From: Myxococcus fulvus
GTDB lineage: Bacteria > Myxococcota > Myxococcia > Myxococcales > Myxococcaceae
Assembly: GCF_900111765.1 (NCBI RefSeq)
Contig: NZ_FOIB01000004.1
Location: forward strand, 620,001 to 684,000
Length of the DNA: 64,000 bases
Reading direction: 5' to 3'
The translations under genes and the position numbers were made by a program. The number at the start of each line of letters is the position of its first letter. Positions within the stretch are counted from its first letter, which is position 1. Of this stretch, positions 25,347-33,521 are shown piece after piece. Under the pieces are notes generated by a model. That model made no database searches, was not told where the DNA came from, and saw only the letters and a program-made list of their open reading frames with translations.

Positions 25347-25468
25347 GGACTGCCATTTTTTCAGTCCGTGCGGCGATCTCCGCACGCAATGTTCCCAGCC
25401 CTGCATGGGCACACCCACTCCCACGTCCCGCGCCCCACATGACTGTCTGGAATCAGACACGAGACAGT
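25347..25468. promoter_or_regulatory. Cluster of inverted repeats in a 404-bp divergent intergenic region
   Basis: The region 25196-25599 between divergent genes is less GC-rich than its surroundings. It holds GGACTG-N9-CAGTCC (25347-25367), directly followed by GTGCGG-N6-CCGCAC (25368-25385), then nested dyads ACTGTCT/AGACAGT (25442-25468) and GTCTG/CAGAC (25445-25458). They may be operators or transcript hairpins. I see no convincing promoter elements. Confidence 0.4.
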
Positions 25469-25599
25469 GAGACATGGGTCAGGCCCGCCCCAATCAAAAA
25501 CAGCCACGGCAACGGAAAAGTTTGAACATATCAGTCAATTTGAAAATACCCGCGAAACCCTGTTCAATGCGTGGCACCGAATCGCGAGGTCATCCACGT

Positions 25600-26172
25600 A
25601 TGGAATTGAAGACCCCTTCCGTCCATCCCACCCCTCCGGCCTTCGCGTCCTACCAGGGCATCGAGGTCATCGGTCAGTCCATCCTCGCCATCGTCAACGG
25701 GATGGAGCTGGCCCAGGCGCGGGCGCTGCGCATCCTCGCGGAGAACGGCATCACCCCGCTGGAGGCCAAGACCTGGTACCCGATGTCCGCCCTGCTGAAG
25801 TCCTTCAGCCTGGTGTTCGACAAGATTGGCCCCAGCACGGTACGAACGATTGGCCGGAAGATTCCAGACAGCGCGCACTTCCCGCCGGACATCGACACGC
25901 TGGAGAAGGGGCTGCGCGCGGTGAACATGGCCTACGGCATGAACCACCGCGGCAAGGGCAACATCGGCGGCTACCACTTCGAGCCCGTGGACAAGCGCAA
26001 CGCGAGGATGCGCTGCGACAATCCCTATCCGTGCGACCTGGACTACGGCCCGCTGGAGGCCATCACCGACAAATTCCGCCCCAAGGATTCGCTTTGGGTG
26101 CGTATTGAACATGACCCCAGGAGTTGCCGTCGCCGGGGAGATGGGGCCTGTACGTACAACATCAGTTGGTAG
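25600..26172 (+). CDS. Hypothetical protein with CxxPYPC-type motif
   Basis: This 190-residue protein starts at ATG 25600 and has no signal peptide or membrane segment. An N-terminal helical region (GIEVIGQSILAIVNGMELAQARALRILAENGI) is followed by a block rich in conserved-looking residues, including YGMNHRGKGNIGGYHFEP and a Cys pair in RCDNPYPCDLDYGPLEAI, which could bind a metal or a tetrapyrrole. I do not recognise the family. It precedes the heme-oxygenase-like gene by 118 bases on the same strand, and the two may work together. The last residues (RSCRRRGDGACTYNISW) look non-conserved. Confidence 0.72.
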   Translation: MELKTPSVHPTPPAFASYQGIEVIGQSILAIVNGMELAQARALRILAENGITPLEAKTWYPMSALLKSFSLVFDKIGPSTVRTIGRKIPDSAHFPPDIDTLEKGLRAVNMAYGMNHRGKGNIGGYHFEPVDKRNARMRCDNPYPCDLDYGPLEAITDKFRPKDSLWVRIEHDPRSCRRRGDGACTYNISW

Positions 26173-26192
26173 CGCACACCGCTGGCCTCCAA

Positions 26193-26259
26193 GCCCACAC
26201 ATCTCCCCTGAGTGGGCCTGGGCGCTTCGACAAGACACTCCGCCAGGGCCGAGCGGAGT
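26193..26259 (+). promoter_or_regulatory. Two intercistronic hairpins
   Basis: GCCCAC (26193-26198) can pair with GTGGGC (26212-26217), and ACTCCGC (26237-26243) with GCGGAGT (26253-26259). They lie in the 118-bp gap before the diiron-type gene. With no T-tract they look more like mRNA processing or attenuation elements than terminators. Confidence 0.35.
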
Positions 26260-26290
26260 CCAAAAGCATCCGCATCTGGGAGGGACATCC

Positions 26291-27076
26291 ATGAAGGCCG
26301 TGCTCCAACACATCGCGGTGTGCGAGGAGCGGTTCGCCTCACACCCCTTCTTCACGGACCTGAAGCAGGACCGCCCGATTGAGCAGGTGATGGCGTTCGC
26401 GCCGCGCCTGACCTTCTGGGTGATGACGTTCCAGGACGTGCTGCGCCTCAACGCGCACTTCATCCAGGACGCTCATCTCAAGATGCTCGCCACGCGCCAC
26501 CACGCGGAGGAGGGCGGTCATGACCAGTGGTTCGAGGACGACATCGCCCAGCTCACCGGCGGCTCGCTGAGCATCGGCGCGCTGTACGGCAAGGCGCACG
26601 CGAAGACGCGCGACGCCGCCTACGCCATCATCAGCGAGGTGTACCGGCCGGTGGACGACCGGCTGCGCATCGTCCTGTTGTGGGCGCTGGAGTCCACCAG
26701 CCACGTGTTCTTCAGCCGCACCGCCATCGTCAGCGCGGCGCAGGGCGCGGACGAGCGGCTCAAGTACTTCTCCGACCACCACATGCAGGCCGAGGCGCAG
26801 CACGCCATGTTCGAGCAGGAGCTGGCGGCGGAGCTGGAGGCCATGGTGCTGGAGCCCGAGGTGCGCCGCGACGCCCTGGCCATGGTGGAGCGCATCTACG
26901 GCGCGTTCGACACCATGTTCGACGGGCTGCGCATCCACCTGGAGCACGAGCGCGCCGACCAGGCCGAGCCCCGTCAGGCGACGGTGGCCCCGGCGGCCTC
27001 GCGCGTCGAGGAGCCCTTCGAGGTGGACGAGACGGACTTCAGCGACGTGGCGCTCGCGGTGGACCGGGCCGCCTGA
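26291..27076 (+). CDS. Heme-oxygenase-like (TenA/PqqC-fold) putative diiron protein
   Basis: This 261-residue protein starts at ATG 26291 with GGGAGGGA upstream. It is all-helical with ligand-type motifs HHAEEGGHDQWFEDD (near residue 64) and HHMQAEAQHAMFEQE (near residue 165). The spacing of Glu and His resembles heme-oxygenase-like diiron oxidases and oxygenases, a superfamily whose members carry out N-oxygenation, C-C cleavage or quinone-cofactor reactions. The C-terminal 50 residues are acidic and disordered. No biosynthetic gene cluster surrounds it; the only same-strand neighbour is the unknown gene 118 bases upstream. Confidence 0.72.
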   Translation: MKAVLQHIAVCEERFASHPFFTDLKQDRPIEQVMAFAPRLTFWVMTFQDVLRLNAHFIQDAHLKMLATRHHAEEGGHDQWFEDDIAQLTGGSLSIGALYGKAHAKTRDAAYAIISEVYRPVDDRLRIVLLWALESTSHVFFSRTAIVSAAQGADERLKYFSDHHMQAEAQHAMFEQELAAELEAMVLEPEVRRDALAMVERIYGAFDTMFDGLRIHLEHERADQAEPRQATVAPAASRVEEPFEVDETDFSDVALAVDRAA

Positions 27077-27111
27077 AGCTTCGGCCGGCGCGACGCGGCG
27101 CCGGCCAGGGG

Positions 27112-27567
27112 TTACTTCGAGGGCGGGGAGAGCACCAGGATGAGCTCTCCGCCCACGTGCTTGCCGGCCTTCTGGTAGACGGCGCCCTGACGGCCCAGCT
27201 CCACGTCCAGCGTGGGCTGGCGGGGGATGGCCACGCGCACGGTGGCGGTGCCGTCCTTCATGCCCACCAGCTGCAGCGACGCGTTGCTGCCGTTGGGCAG
27301 CTTCACCTCGGTGGACTGCTTCGCGGTGACGTCCAGCTTGTCGTTGGACAGCCGCTTGAAGGAGGTGAAGTTGAAGTTCTGCTTCTGGAACTGCTCCTTC
27401 ATCTTCGCCAGCTCCGGAGGGTCCACCTCCGAGCCCTTCTTGGAGGCGAGCACCACCTCCACCTGGACGCTGACCTTCTGCTCCTCCTGGGCCTGGCTCA
27501 CCAGCGGCATGAGCACGCCCAGGCCCAGCACGGCCAGCAACACCCGGCCGGACGACATGTGTCTCAT
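27112..27567 (-). CDS. Secreted hypothetical protein of the sigma/anti-sigma operon
   Basis: This 151-residue protein starts at ATG 27567, overlapping the anti-sigma stop codon (TGATG). The signal peptide is MRHMSSGRVLLAVLGLGVLMPLVSQA, and the mature part is about 125 residues of beta-rich sequence (KVSVQVEVVLASKKG ... GGELILVLSPPSK). It is the third gene of an ECF sigma/anti-sigma/secreted-protein operon, so it may be a periplasmic input or a regulated product. I do not recognise the family. Confidence 0.75.
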   Translation of the reverse strand: MRHMSSGRVLLAVLGLGVLMPLVSQAQEEQKVSVQVEVVLASKKGSEVDPPELAKMKEQFQKQNFNFTSFKRLSNDKLDVTAKQSTEVKLPNGSNASLQLVGMKDGTATVRVAIPRQPTLDVELGRQGAVYQKAGKHVGGELILVLSPPSK

Positions 27568-28208
27568 CACAGGGGACCTCCCGAGGGCCGCTCCACTTCC
27601 GACTTCGGCTTGCCCAGGGGTTTTACTCCCTTGCCGCCACGAAGGCCGCCCCCAATGTCCTCGCCCTGCTCCTCATCCTCCTGGGACGGGTCGTCCTGCG
27701 TCTCCTCGTCGACCAGCCAGATGATGGTGCCACCATTGTCCGTCTCCATCACCACGGGCGCCACGCGCGCGTCCTGGTAGGGCTGGATGGACTTCACCGT
27801 CATGCGCTCGGCGCCGTAGCCCACCGGGGCCCTGTCACTGAGGAGCAGCGGCAGGCCCACCGCCACCAGCACCGCCGCGGTGGCGAGCGAGGAGACCATG
27901 GCTGTCCGCTGGTAGAGGAACATCTCCGAGAGGGCCAGCTTGAGCCGCTCCAGGAGGGGCGGCTTCTCCGGCGTCACCCGCGCCATGACCTTCTGGGCGA
28001 AGTCCTTGAAGTCGACGTCGTCCACCGCCATGTCCAGGCCGACCCGGAGCAGGCCCGACTCGGCGCGCAGGTCCGCCGCGCGCCCCGTGCAGTCTCGGCA
28101 GGCGGTGAGATGCCGCTCCACGTTCACCCGCTCCGCGGGCGTCAGCTCTCCGTCGACGTACGGAGAGAGCATGGGGACGAAACGCTCACATGCGGGATTT
28201 CCGGCCAT
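27567..28208 (-). CDS. Membrane-anchored anti-sigma factor (zinc-finger ZAS type)
   Basis: This 213-residue protein starts at ATG 28208. The N-terminal anti-sigma zinc-finger motif reads HLTACRDC (H-x3-C-x2-C), within a helical region that in this family clamps an ECF sigma factor. A single transmembrane helix follows (about residues 100-122, SSLATAAVLVAVGLPLLLS), then an acidic, probably periplasmic, domain with EETQDDPSQEDEEQGED. It lies directly downstream of the ECF sigma gene, the usual order. Transmembrane anchoring implies an envelope signal. Its stop overlaps the start of the secreted-protein gene. Confidence 0.88.
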   Translation of the reverse strand: MAGNPACERFVPMLSPYVDGELTPAERVNVERHLTACRDCTGRAADLRAESGLLRVGLDMAVDDVDFKDFAQKVMARVTPEKPPLLERLKLALSEMFLYQRTAMVSSLATAAVLVAVGLPLLLSDRAPVGYGAERMTVKSIQPYQDARVAPVVMETDNGGTIIWLVDEETQDDPSQEDEEQGEDIGGGLRGGKGVKPLGKPKSEVERPSGGPL

Positions 28209-28260
28209 AACCTTCACCCTGCTCGGTGGTGGAACCTGCGAATGCTGTGGCTGTGACGCC

Positions 28261-28286
28261 GGGTCCCCTCAGATATTCGAGGGCCC
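28261..28286 (-). promoter_or_regulatory. Hairpin between sigma and anti-sigma genes
   Basis: On the minus strand GGGCCCTC-GAATATCT-GAGGGGACCC forms a five-pair inner stem and a three-pair outer stem separated by a 2-nt bulge. It starts 2 bases after the sigma stop codon. It has no T-tract. It could partly attenuate readthrough or stabilise the upstream message, setting the sigma to anti-sigma ratio. Confidence 0.4.
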
Positions 28287-28287
28287 T

Positions 28288-28914
28288 TCATTCGTTTCCC
28301 ACGCCGCTCTTCGCTTCGTCCAACTCCAGGTATTCACTCAGGATTTTCTGGACCTTGGCCCGGGCATGGAACAGGCGGCTCATCACCGTGCCCTTGGGAA
28401 TATCGAGCGTGCGGGCCAGGTCCTCGTAGGACATGCCTTCGATCTCCCGGAGCAGCAGGATGGCGCGGTGCTTCTCCGGCACCGTGCCCAGGGCCTCCTG
28501 AATCTTCTCCGCCAGCTCCCGCCGCAGCGCGCTCTTCTGGGGGTTGGTGCCCAGGCGGCTGCCCAGGGCGCCGATGCGCGCCTCGGACAGGTCCATGGCC
28601 TGGTTCTCGTCGAACTCCACCGCCTCGCCTCCACCGCCGCGCTTCCTCAGCACGTCGATGCAGATGTTCACGGTGATGCGGTAGAGCCAGGTGTAGAAGG
28701 ACGAGTCGCCCTTGAAGTGGTCCAGGTACTTGTAGACCTTGACGAACGCCTCCTGGGAGACGTCCATCGCTTCCTCCTTGTCCTTGAGCATGCCGAGCGC
28801 GACTGCGTACACCTTGCGCTGGTAACGCTCGACGAGGAGCTTGAAGGCGCGTTGGTCGCCGCTCCGGACGCGCTTGACGAGTGTGAGGTCGTCGGTTGCC
28901 AATGGGTGCGGCAA
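28288..28914 (-). CDS. RpoE-like ECF RNA polymerase sigma factor
   Basis: This protein of about 208 residues has sigma region 2 (DQRAFKLLVERYQRKVYAVA, then DVSQEAFVKVYKYLDHFKG and TWLYRITVNICID) and region 4 (EMSYEDLARTLDIPKGTVMSRLFHARAKVQ). It is similar in layout to the M. xanthus RpoE1-type factors, but I cannot assign identity. The only in-frame starts near the N-terminus are TTG codons (28914 and 28902), which suggests weak translation initiation. The anti-sigma gene follows after 79 bases and should hold the factor inactive. Confidence 0.9.
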   Translation of the reverse strand: MPHPLATDDLTLVKRVRSGDQRAFKLLVERYQRKVYAVALGMLKDKEEAMDVSQEAFVKVYKYLDHFKGDSSFYTWLYRITVNICIDVLRKRGGGGEAVEFDENQAMDLSEARIGALGSRLGTNPQKSALRRELAEKIQEALGTVPEKHRAILLLREIEGMSYEDLARTLDIPKGTVMSRLFHARAKVQKILSEYLELDEAKSGVGNE

Positions 28915-28981
28915 CGTACCACAAGCCGGCGGGGGCCGAGACTTTTCGCACGTGGACCGCGCGCGAGCCCCGCCGCCTGCC

Positions 28982-29899
28982 CTAGAGGCTGACGAGCGCC
29001 AGCACGACGAGCGCGATTCCCACCAGGGCCAGCACCGCCCCGAAGGCCACCCGGTCCCACTGCCCCTGCGCCACCGAGCCGTCCTCGGGCTCTGAGCGGA
29101 AGCGGTGCAGCACGTTCCAGAGCATCATCGCGCCCAGCTTCTTGTTGGACGTGCGGCGCGGGCGGCCCTCGTCGTCCGACTCGCCCTCGTCCCGCTCCTG
29201 GGACTCCGCCGGCCGCATCGCGATGGGGGCGGGCGCGCCTCGCAGCGAGTCCGGGCCCCGGGCCTGGGCCGCGAGCCCCGGGTCGACGGCCCCCTCGGCG
29301 CGCACCGCGGCCTCCGAGTGGCGGACCTCCGGGGGCGGCTCCAGCCGGACGCTGGCCACGCGCTCGCGGGCCTCGTCGGGCGTCCGGGCCTCCAGCACCC
29401 ACAGCCCCTGCGTCACGCCGTCCTTGCCCGTGTTCGCGTCGCGCAGCTCCGCGAAGCCGTGGCCCTCGAGCGACTCCCGGAAGGCCTCCTGGCCCTCCTT
29501 CTGGGGCGGCTGGGCGGCGGCCGTCTCCGCGTACGCGGCGAAGAAGGCCCACAGCCGGGTGGCGCGCTCGGAGCCGGACATGCCCGAGGGCTGCAGGTGC
29601 GCGGACAGGAGCGCCGCGTCCGAGCCGAAGCGCACGCCCAGCTCCTGCTTCCCCACCAGCTTCTCCAGTCCGGGCGGCACCAGCTCCGCCACCTTGCGCA
29701 GCGGGGCGCGCTCCTGGCCTCCCAGCGTCGGCTGGCCCGTGACGGGCACCTGGCTCCTGAAGCCGTCCTTGTTGCCCCCCGGGAGCCCGCCGCGCTCCGG
29801 CGCCTTGGGGCCCACGCGGGGGATGGGGCCCGTCGGCGACTTGAGGATGTGCTGGGCCAGCCGGGCGAAGGCCGAGGGGATGCGCGAGGAAGAGGACAT
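28982..29899 (-). CDS. Tail-anchored hypothetical protein
   Basis: This 305-residue protein starts at ATG 29899 (MSSSSRIPSAFARLAQHIL) with GAGGAA upstream. Most of it is a low-complexity, charged, Pro/Gly/Glu-rich cytoplasmic region. Its only hydrophobic segment is at the very C-terminus (about residues 287-305, VAFGAVLALVGIALVVLALVSL), the pattern of a tail-anchored membrane protein. A central region of about residues 60-150 looks folded. No family is recognised. It is upstream of, and on the same strand as, the ECF sigma gene, 67 bases away. Confidence 0.68.
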   Translation of the reverse strand: MSSSSRIPSAFARLAQHILKSPTGPIPRVGPKAPERGGLPGGNKDGFRSQVPVTGQPTLGGQERAPLRKVAELVPPGLEKLVGKQELGVRFGSDAALLSAHLQPSGMSGSERATRLWAFFAAYAETAAAQPPQKEGQEAFRESLEGHGFAELRDANTGKDGVTQGLWVLEARTPDEARERVASVRLEPPPEVRHSEAAVRAEGAVDPGLAAQARGPDSLRGAPAPIAMRPAESQERDEGESDDEGRPRRTSNKKLGAMMLWNVLHRFRSEPEDGSVAQGQWDRVAFGAVLALVGIALVVLALVSL

Positions 29900-30226
29900 G
29901 GGTGGTTCCTCATCGGCCGTGGAGTGGGACGGCGGCTGCTCGAGATGGCCGGAGCCTAGCGCGGGTCGCTCCGGAGAGCCGTTTCGGGAGATGAACGAAG
30001 TGTCCGCCACCGACGCGCGTGGCGGGCGGACAGGCTCGACGCCGGGCGCCATGCCGCCCGTCGGGAGGGCGGGCAGGCCGGCGGACGGCGTCCTCGGGTC
30101 CGGGCGCCCTCCCCGGGGCCCGTCTCCCCTGCCCGAGCGGGGGCCCTCGCGAGGCGCCCGGATGTCTCCGACGTGGCCCATCTCCCGGATTCTCGCGCCA
30201 GGAGCGGGGCCGGTTGCGCCCGGGGG
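29900..30226. other. 327-bp GC-rich gap with no supported gene
   Basis: Frames are open on both strands only because of the very high GC content; none has a Shine-Dalgarno sequence or recognisable product. Short GC palindromes are present. It presumably holds the promoter of the tail-anchored protein gene. Confidence 0.5.
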
Positions 30227-30709
30227 CTACTCGCCCTCGCGTTCGACCTCGATGGGCGTCGTCATGCCGTTGGAGTCCAGGCGCACGCGGTAGACGGAGT
30301 TGAGTCCATCCGCGTCGAAGTCGCCGCGCGCCAGGCACGACACCTCCGGCTCGCCCACGGGGCTCTCCTGCAGCACCACCTCGTACTGGAAGCGCACGCC
30401 GTCCTGGGGCTCGAAGCCCAGCCGGTGGAAGGCCTCGTCCTGCGGGAAGGGCACCGCGCGGCCGCCCCGGGGCACCTCCCGGGGCGTGGGCCCGGCCAGC
30501 TGGTAGTTGCCGTGCTCGTCGCGGTAGGCCTGCACCGCGTCACACAAGGCCAGCACGTTGAGGCGCGCCTCGCGGTCCGTCAGCGGCTCCGCGGGCGCCG
30601 GCGAGAGCCGGTACGCGAACACGAAGGCGGCCCCGGTCGCGAGCACGAGCCCGACGACGGCGAAGGGCCACTTCCTGCCCATACCGCTCGGTGCGGGTGT
30701 CTTCGCCAT
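30227..30709 (-). CDS. Pilin-like or membrane-anchored hypothetical protein
   Basis: The 160-residue protein has one N-terminal transmembrane helix (residues 14-33, PFAVVGLVLATGAAFVFAYR) followed by a helix (REARLNVLALCDAVQAYRDEHGNYQLAG) and a small beta domain. This helix-then-sheet plan recalls type II secretion pseudopilins and minor pilins, but the prepilin peptidase G|FxxxE site is absent. DFDADGLNSVYRVRLDSNG near the end is a calcium-loop-like stretch. It starts 6 bases after the hemF stop, so it is co-transcribed with hemF. Confidence 0.68.
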   Translation of the reverse strand: MAKTPAPSGMGRKWPFAVVGLVLATGAAFVFAYRLSPAPAEPLTDREARLNVLALCDAVQAYRDEHGNYQLAGPTPREVPRGGRAVPFPQDEAFHRLGFEPQDGVRFQYEVVLQESPVGEPEVSCLARGDFDADGLNSVYRVRLDSNGMTTPIEVEREGE

Positions 30710-30715
30710 GGCGCC

Positions 30716-31630
30716 TCAGCCCTCCTTCGTCCACGCGGCCCAGTCACGCGGCCCGCGCAGCACGTCCACCAGCCGGGCTTCCCAGGTGCCGGGCTCCGGG
30801 TGGAAGTCGTAGCGCCAGCGCGTCTGGGGCGGCAGGGACATGAGGATGGACTCGGTGCGCCCGCGCGTCTCCAGGCCGAAGACGGTGCCCCTGTCATAGA
30901 CGAGGTTGAACTCCACGTACCGGCCGCGCCGCACCTCCTGCCAGACGCGCTGCTCGGGGGTGTAGGGCGTGTCCTTGCGCTTGTGCGCGATGGGCAGGTA
31001 CGCGTCCACGAAGGCCCGGCCGCAGTCGCGCACGAAGTCGAACTCGCGCTCCAGCTCGCCCCCCATGTTCTCGAAGAAGACGCCGCCCACGCCGCGCGTC
31101 TCGTCGCGGTGGCGCAGGAAGAAGTACTGGTCGCACGCCGCCTTGAAGCGCGGGTACCAGGCCGGGTCGTGCTTGTCACACGCGGCCTTGTGCACGCGGT
31201 GGAAGTGCGCCGCGTCCTCTTCATAGAGGTAGTACGGCGTCAGGTCCGCGCCGCCGCCGAACCACGCCTTGCCGCCCTGGTGGATGAAGCGGTAGTTGGC
31301 GTGCACGGTGGGCACGTGGGGATTGCGCGGGTGGAGCACCAGGGAGATGCCGCCGGCCCAGAAGCTGCGCCCCTCGCCCTGGAGCTTCTTGGCGAACTGG
31401 TCCTCCAGCTCGCCGAAGACCACCGAGGTGTTGACGCCCGCCTTCTCCAGCACGGCGCCGTCCTCCAACACGCGGGTGCGCCCACCGCCGCCGCCGGGCC
31501 GCTGCCACGGGTCCTCGCGGAAGCGGGCCGAGCCATCCAGCGTCTCCAGCGCCTGACAGATTTCGTCCTGCAGGGACTGGGTGAAGGCGGCCATCCGCTC
31601 CTTGAGACTCTCCACGTCCACCTTCGTCAT
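30716..31630 (-). CDS. hemF: Oxygen-dependent coproporphyrinogen III oxidase
   Basis: This 304-residue protein is the usual length for HemF. Conserved blocks include SLVLHPRNPHVPTVHANYRFI, AWFGGGADLTPYYLYEEDAAHFH, GGVFFENM and VEFNLVYDRGTVFGLETRGRTESILMSLPP. These contain the His, Asp and Arg residues that hold coproporphyrinogen. The enzyme decarboxylates two propionates to vinyls using O2, giving protoporphyrinogen IX for heme synthesis in the cytoplasm. ATG 31630 begins MTKVDVESLKERMAAF. It lies 23 bases after the exported-protein gene upstream and 6 bases before the pilin-like gene. Confidence 0.96.
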   Translation of the reverse strand: MTKVDVESLKERMAAFTQSLQDEICQALETLDGSARFREDPWQRPGGGGGRTRVLEDGAVLEKAGVNTSVVFGELEDQFAKKLQGEGRSFWAGGISLVLHPRNPHVPTVHANYRFIHQGGKAWFGGGADLTPYYLYEEDAAHFHRVHKAACDKHDPAWYPRFKAACDQYFFLRHRDETRGVGGVFFENMGGELEREFDFVRDCGRAFVDAYLPIAHKRKDTPYTPEQRVWQEVRRGRYVEFNLVYDRGTVFGLETRGRTESILMSLPPQTRWRYDFHPEPGTWEARLVDVLRGPRDWAAWTKEG

Positions 31631-31653
31631 GCTCGGCTCCCGGCGATGCCCAC

Positions 31654-32409
31654 TCACTGCGCGGAGTAGTCGGCCGGCGCCTCGAAGTCCACAGGAGGAA
31701 CGGGGGGCGCGTTGTGTCCGGCGGCATCGAACGCCTCGATGCGGGCGCGGTAGCTGCGGCCGTCCTCCATGGCGAACGTCCCGCTGCACGCCTCATGGCC
31801 GATGAAGGCCGCGTTGTTCGTCACCGGCACCACGTACTGCTGCACGCTGGGGCCCGGGCGCCGGGGCTCCAGCTTGACCACCAGGTAGGCGGGGCTCTCC
31901 TCGCGCAGGGACAGGTTCAAGCGCACGAAGCGGGCGGTGCCCTGGGCGGTGCGGCGCAGGAAGCCCTCGGAGACGGCGGGGCGCTTGAGCCAGCGCGGCG
32001 GCTGGGTGTCGGCGCCCTTGCCGGTGTGCCACTCGGGCAGCACCGCGCCGCCACGGCCGTTGAGCAGCGCCACGTTGGGCAGCGCCTCGTCGATGCGCAG
32101 CGTGTAGCGCTTGTCCGCCTCCAGCTTGCCCACCACCTTGAGGATGATGGTGGCCCGGCCCAGGCTGCTCTCCCAGCCGCGCTGCGCCTTCACCTCCGCC
32201 TCGTGGCCATCCGCCACCAGCCGCAGCTTCTTGCCCACCAGCGCCACCACCGGCTCGCGGGCCGTGCCCACGCCCTCCAACAGGAAGCGGCTGTTGATGG
32301 GGACGATGGCGCCCGGCGTGGGGAAGACCTGCACGCCGTCCCCCAGGCACTGGGCGAAGGCGTCGCGGGCGAGGAGCAGCACGAACAACGGCACGAGGAA
32401 TCGGAGCAC
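31654..32409 (-). CDS. Exported hypothetical protein with Ig-like domains
   Basis: This 251-residue protein, from GTG 32409, has a signal peptide MLRFLVPLFVLLLARDAFA. The mature protein looks like two beta-sandwich domains (INSRFLLEGVGTAREPVVALVGKKLRL, LRIDEALPNVALLNG, and a C-terminal SYRARIEAFDAAGHNAPP module reminiscent of fibronectin-like folds). Two Cys residues (in FAQCLGD and HEACSG) may pair. It is probably periplasmic. The frame is open further upstream but lacks a better start. It precedes hemF on the same strand. Confidence 0.68.
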   Translation of the reverse strand: MLRFLVPLFVLLLARDAFAQCLGDGVQVFPTPGAIVPINSRFLLEGVGTAREPVVALVGKKLRLVADGHEAEVKAQRGWESSLGRATIILKVVGKLEADKRYTLRIDEALPNVALLNGRGGAVLPEWHTGKGADTQPPRWLKRPAVSEGFLRRTAQGTARFVRLNLSLREESPAYLVVKLEPRRPGPSVQQYVVPVTNNAAFIGHEACSGTFAMEDGRSYRARIEAFDAAGHNAPPVPPVDFEAPADYSAQ

Positions 32410-32581
32410 GGTGGAGCCAAGTCTGCGCCCCTGCGGGGTGGATGCCAAATCCGTTCCCGGGCCCCGGCGATATGGGGCCACGCCCCGTGCGTTCCAGCAC
32501 GTGAATCCCACGCCATCGCCCCGGGCGTCGGACCGTGCTTCACGTCACTCCACGTACGGGGCCACCTCCGGACACATCATC

Positions 32582-33169
32582 ATGCGCTCACGCCTCTCGA
32601 CGTGGGTGACGGCCTGGCTCCTGCTGGGGGCCAGTGGCTGCGCCGTCACCCGCGACCCTCGACAGCAGTTGCTGGAGACCACCAGCGCCAACGCCGTCTA
32701 CAAGCTGTCGCCCGAGCCGCTGCTGGAGGCGACGCGCCAGCTGCTGGCGGAGCAGAAGTACGAGCTGCTCCCGAGCGTGGACCCGCTCTACGTCCACACC
32801 ACCTGGCGCATCGAGGGCAACCTGGACAGCGGGGCGAGCTGGTCGAAGATTTTCGTCCAGGTCCACCCCACGTCCAACGGGCGCGCGGTGGTGCGCGCCT
32901 ACCGCATGGCCTACACGACCATCGGCCGGGCCATGTCGCACCCGAGCCTGGGCGCGGGGGACCGCGACTCCAAGCTGGCCCAGGTGCCCACGGGCACGTA
33001 CGTCCTGGGCGAGCCGCTGTCGCCGACGAAGCCCGTCGTGCGCCGGGCGCCGGACTTCGAGTGGGAGGTGCTGGAGCGGGTGGAGCCGCGCTTCGCCGCG
33101 TTCCTGCAGACGCGGGCCCAGCACTACCTGGCGTTGGGCAGGGACCCCAGCGAGCCCACCGAGGAGTGA
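32582..33169 (+). CDS. Lipoprotein of unknown function
   Basis: This 195-residue protein starts at ATG 32582. The signal peptide ends in a good lipobox (LLLGASGC, Cys20). The mature protein has an alpha/beta pattern (SPEPLLEATRQLLAEQKYELLPSVDPLYVHTTW ... IFVQVHPTSNGRAVVRAYRMAYTTIG), similar to small outer-membrane lipoproteins with an LPP20- or DUF-type fold, and there is no acidic +2 residue (Ala follows Cys), so outer-membrane sorting is plausible. It is divergent from the exported protein at 32409 across 172 bases. The function is unknown. Confidence 0.78.
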   Translation: MRSRLSTWVTAWLLLGASGCAVTRDPRQQLLETTSANAVYKLSPEPLLEATRQLLAEQKYELLPSVDPLYVHTTWRIEGNLDSGASWSKIFVQVHPTSNGRAVVRAYRMAYTTIGRAMSHPSLGAGDRDSKLAQVPTGTYVLGEPLSPTKPVVRRAPDFEWEVLERVEPRFAAFLQTRAQHYLALGRDPSEPTEE

Positions 33170-33182
33170 GCGCGCCCGGGCG

Positions 33183-33473
33183 TCAGTGCATGCCCCCGTC
33201 GTCCTCGCGCAGGACGATGGGGCCGTACTTCGCCTCGTAGCGGTTGAGGTTGTCCTGCATGGCCAGCATCAGCCGCTTCATGTGCTTGGGGCTGGTGATG
33301 ATGCGCGAGCGCACCTTGGCCCGCAGCTGCTGCGGCTGGACGTAGATGAAGTCCAGGGTGAATTCCGTGTCCGTGTGGTTCACGAGGGCCATGTTGGCGT
33401 ACTGACCATTGGCGACGTCCTCGTCGATTTGAATCTGCAACTGCATGTCCGGGGGCTTCGGAGTGTCCGCCAT
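33183..33473 (-). CDS. DUF3467 domain-containing protein
   Basis: The 96-residue protein (MADTPKPPDMQLQIQIDEDVANGQYANMALVNH...) matches the DUF3467 pattern. Conserved features are the GQYANMALVNHTDTEFTLDF segment, the VQPQQLRAKVRSRIITSPKHMKRLMLAMQDNL helix region and a C-terminal YEAKYG. It is a small cytoplasmic family of unknown function, found across bacteria. The start at 33473 is 48 bases from the divergent hydrolase gene, so they share a short promoter region. Confidence 0.88.
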   Translation of the reverse strand: MADTPKPPDMQLQIQIDEDVANGQYANMALVNHTDTEFTLDFIYVQPQQLRAKVRSRIITSPKHMKRLMLAMQDNLNRYEAKYGPIVLREDDGGMH

Positions 33474-33521
33474 GAGGCATGTGGCATAGCGCCTGGGCCC
33501 TCGCGTGACCAGCGTGTCTTC

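Noticed and set aside
25570..25590. A sigma-54-like TGGCAC...CGC element before the gene at 25600
   Set aside because: The spacing between the GG and GC dinucleotides is one base too short and the TTGC half is missing.
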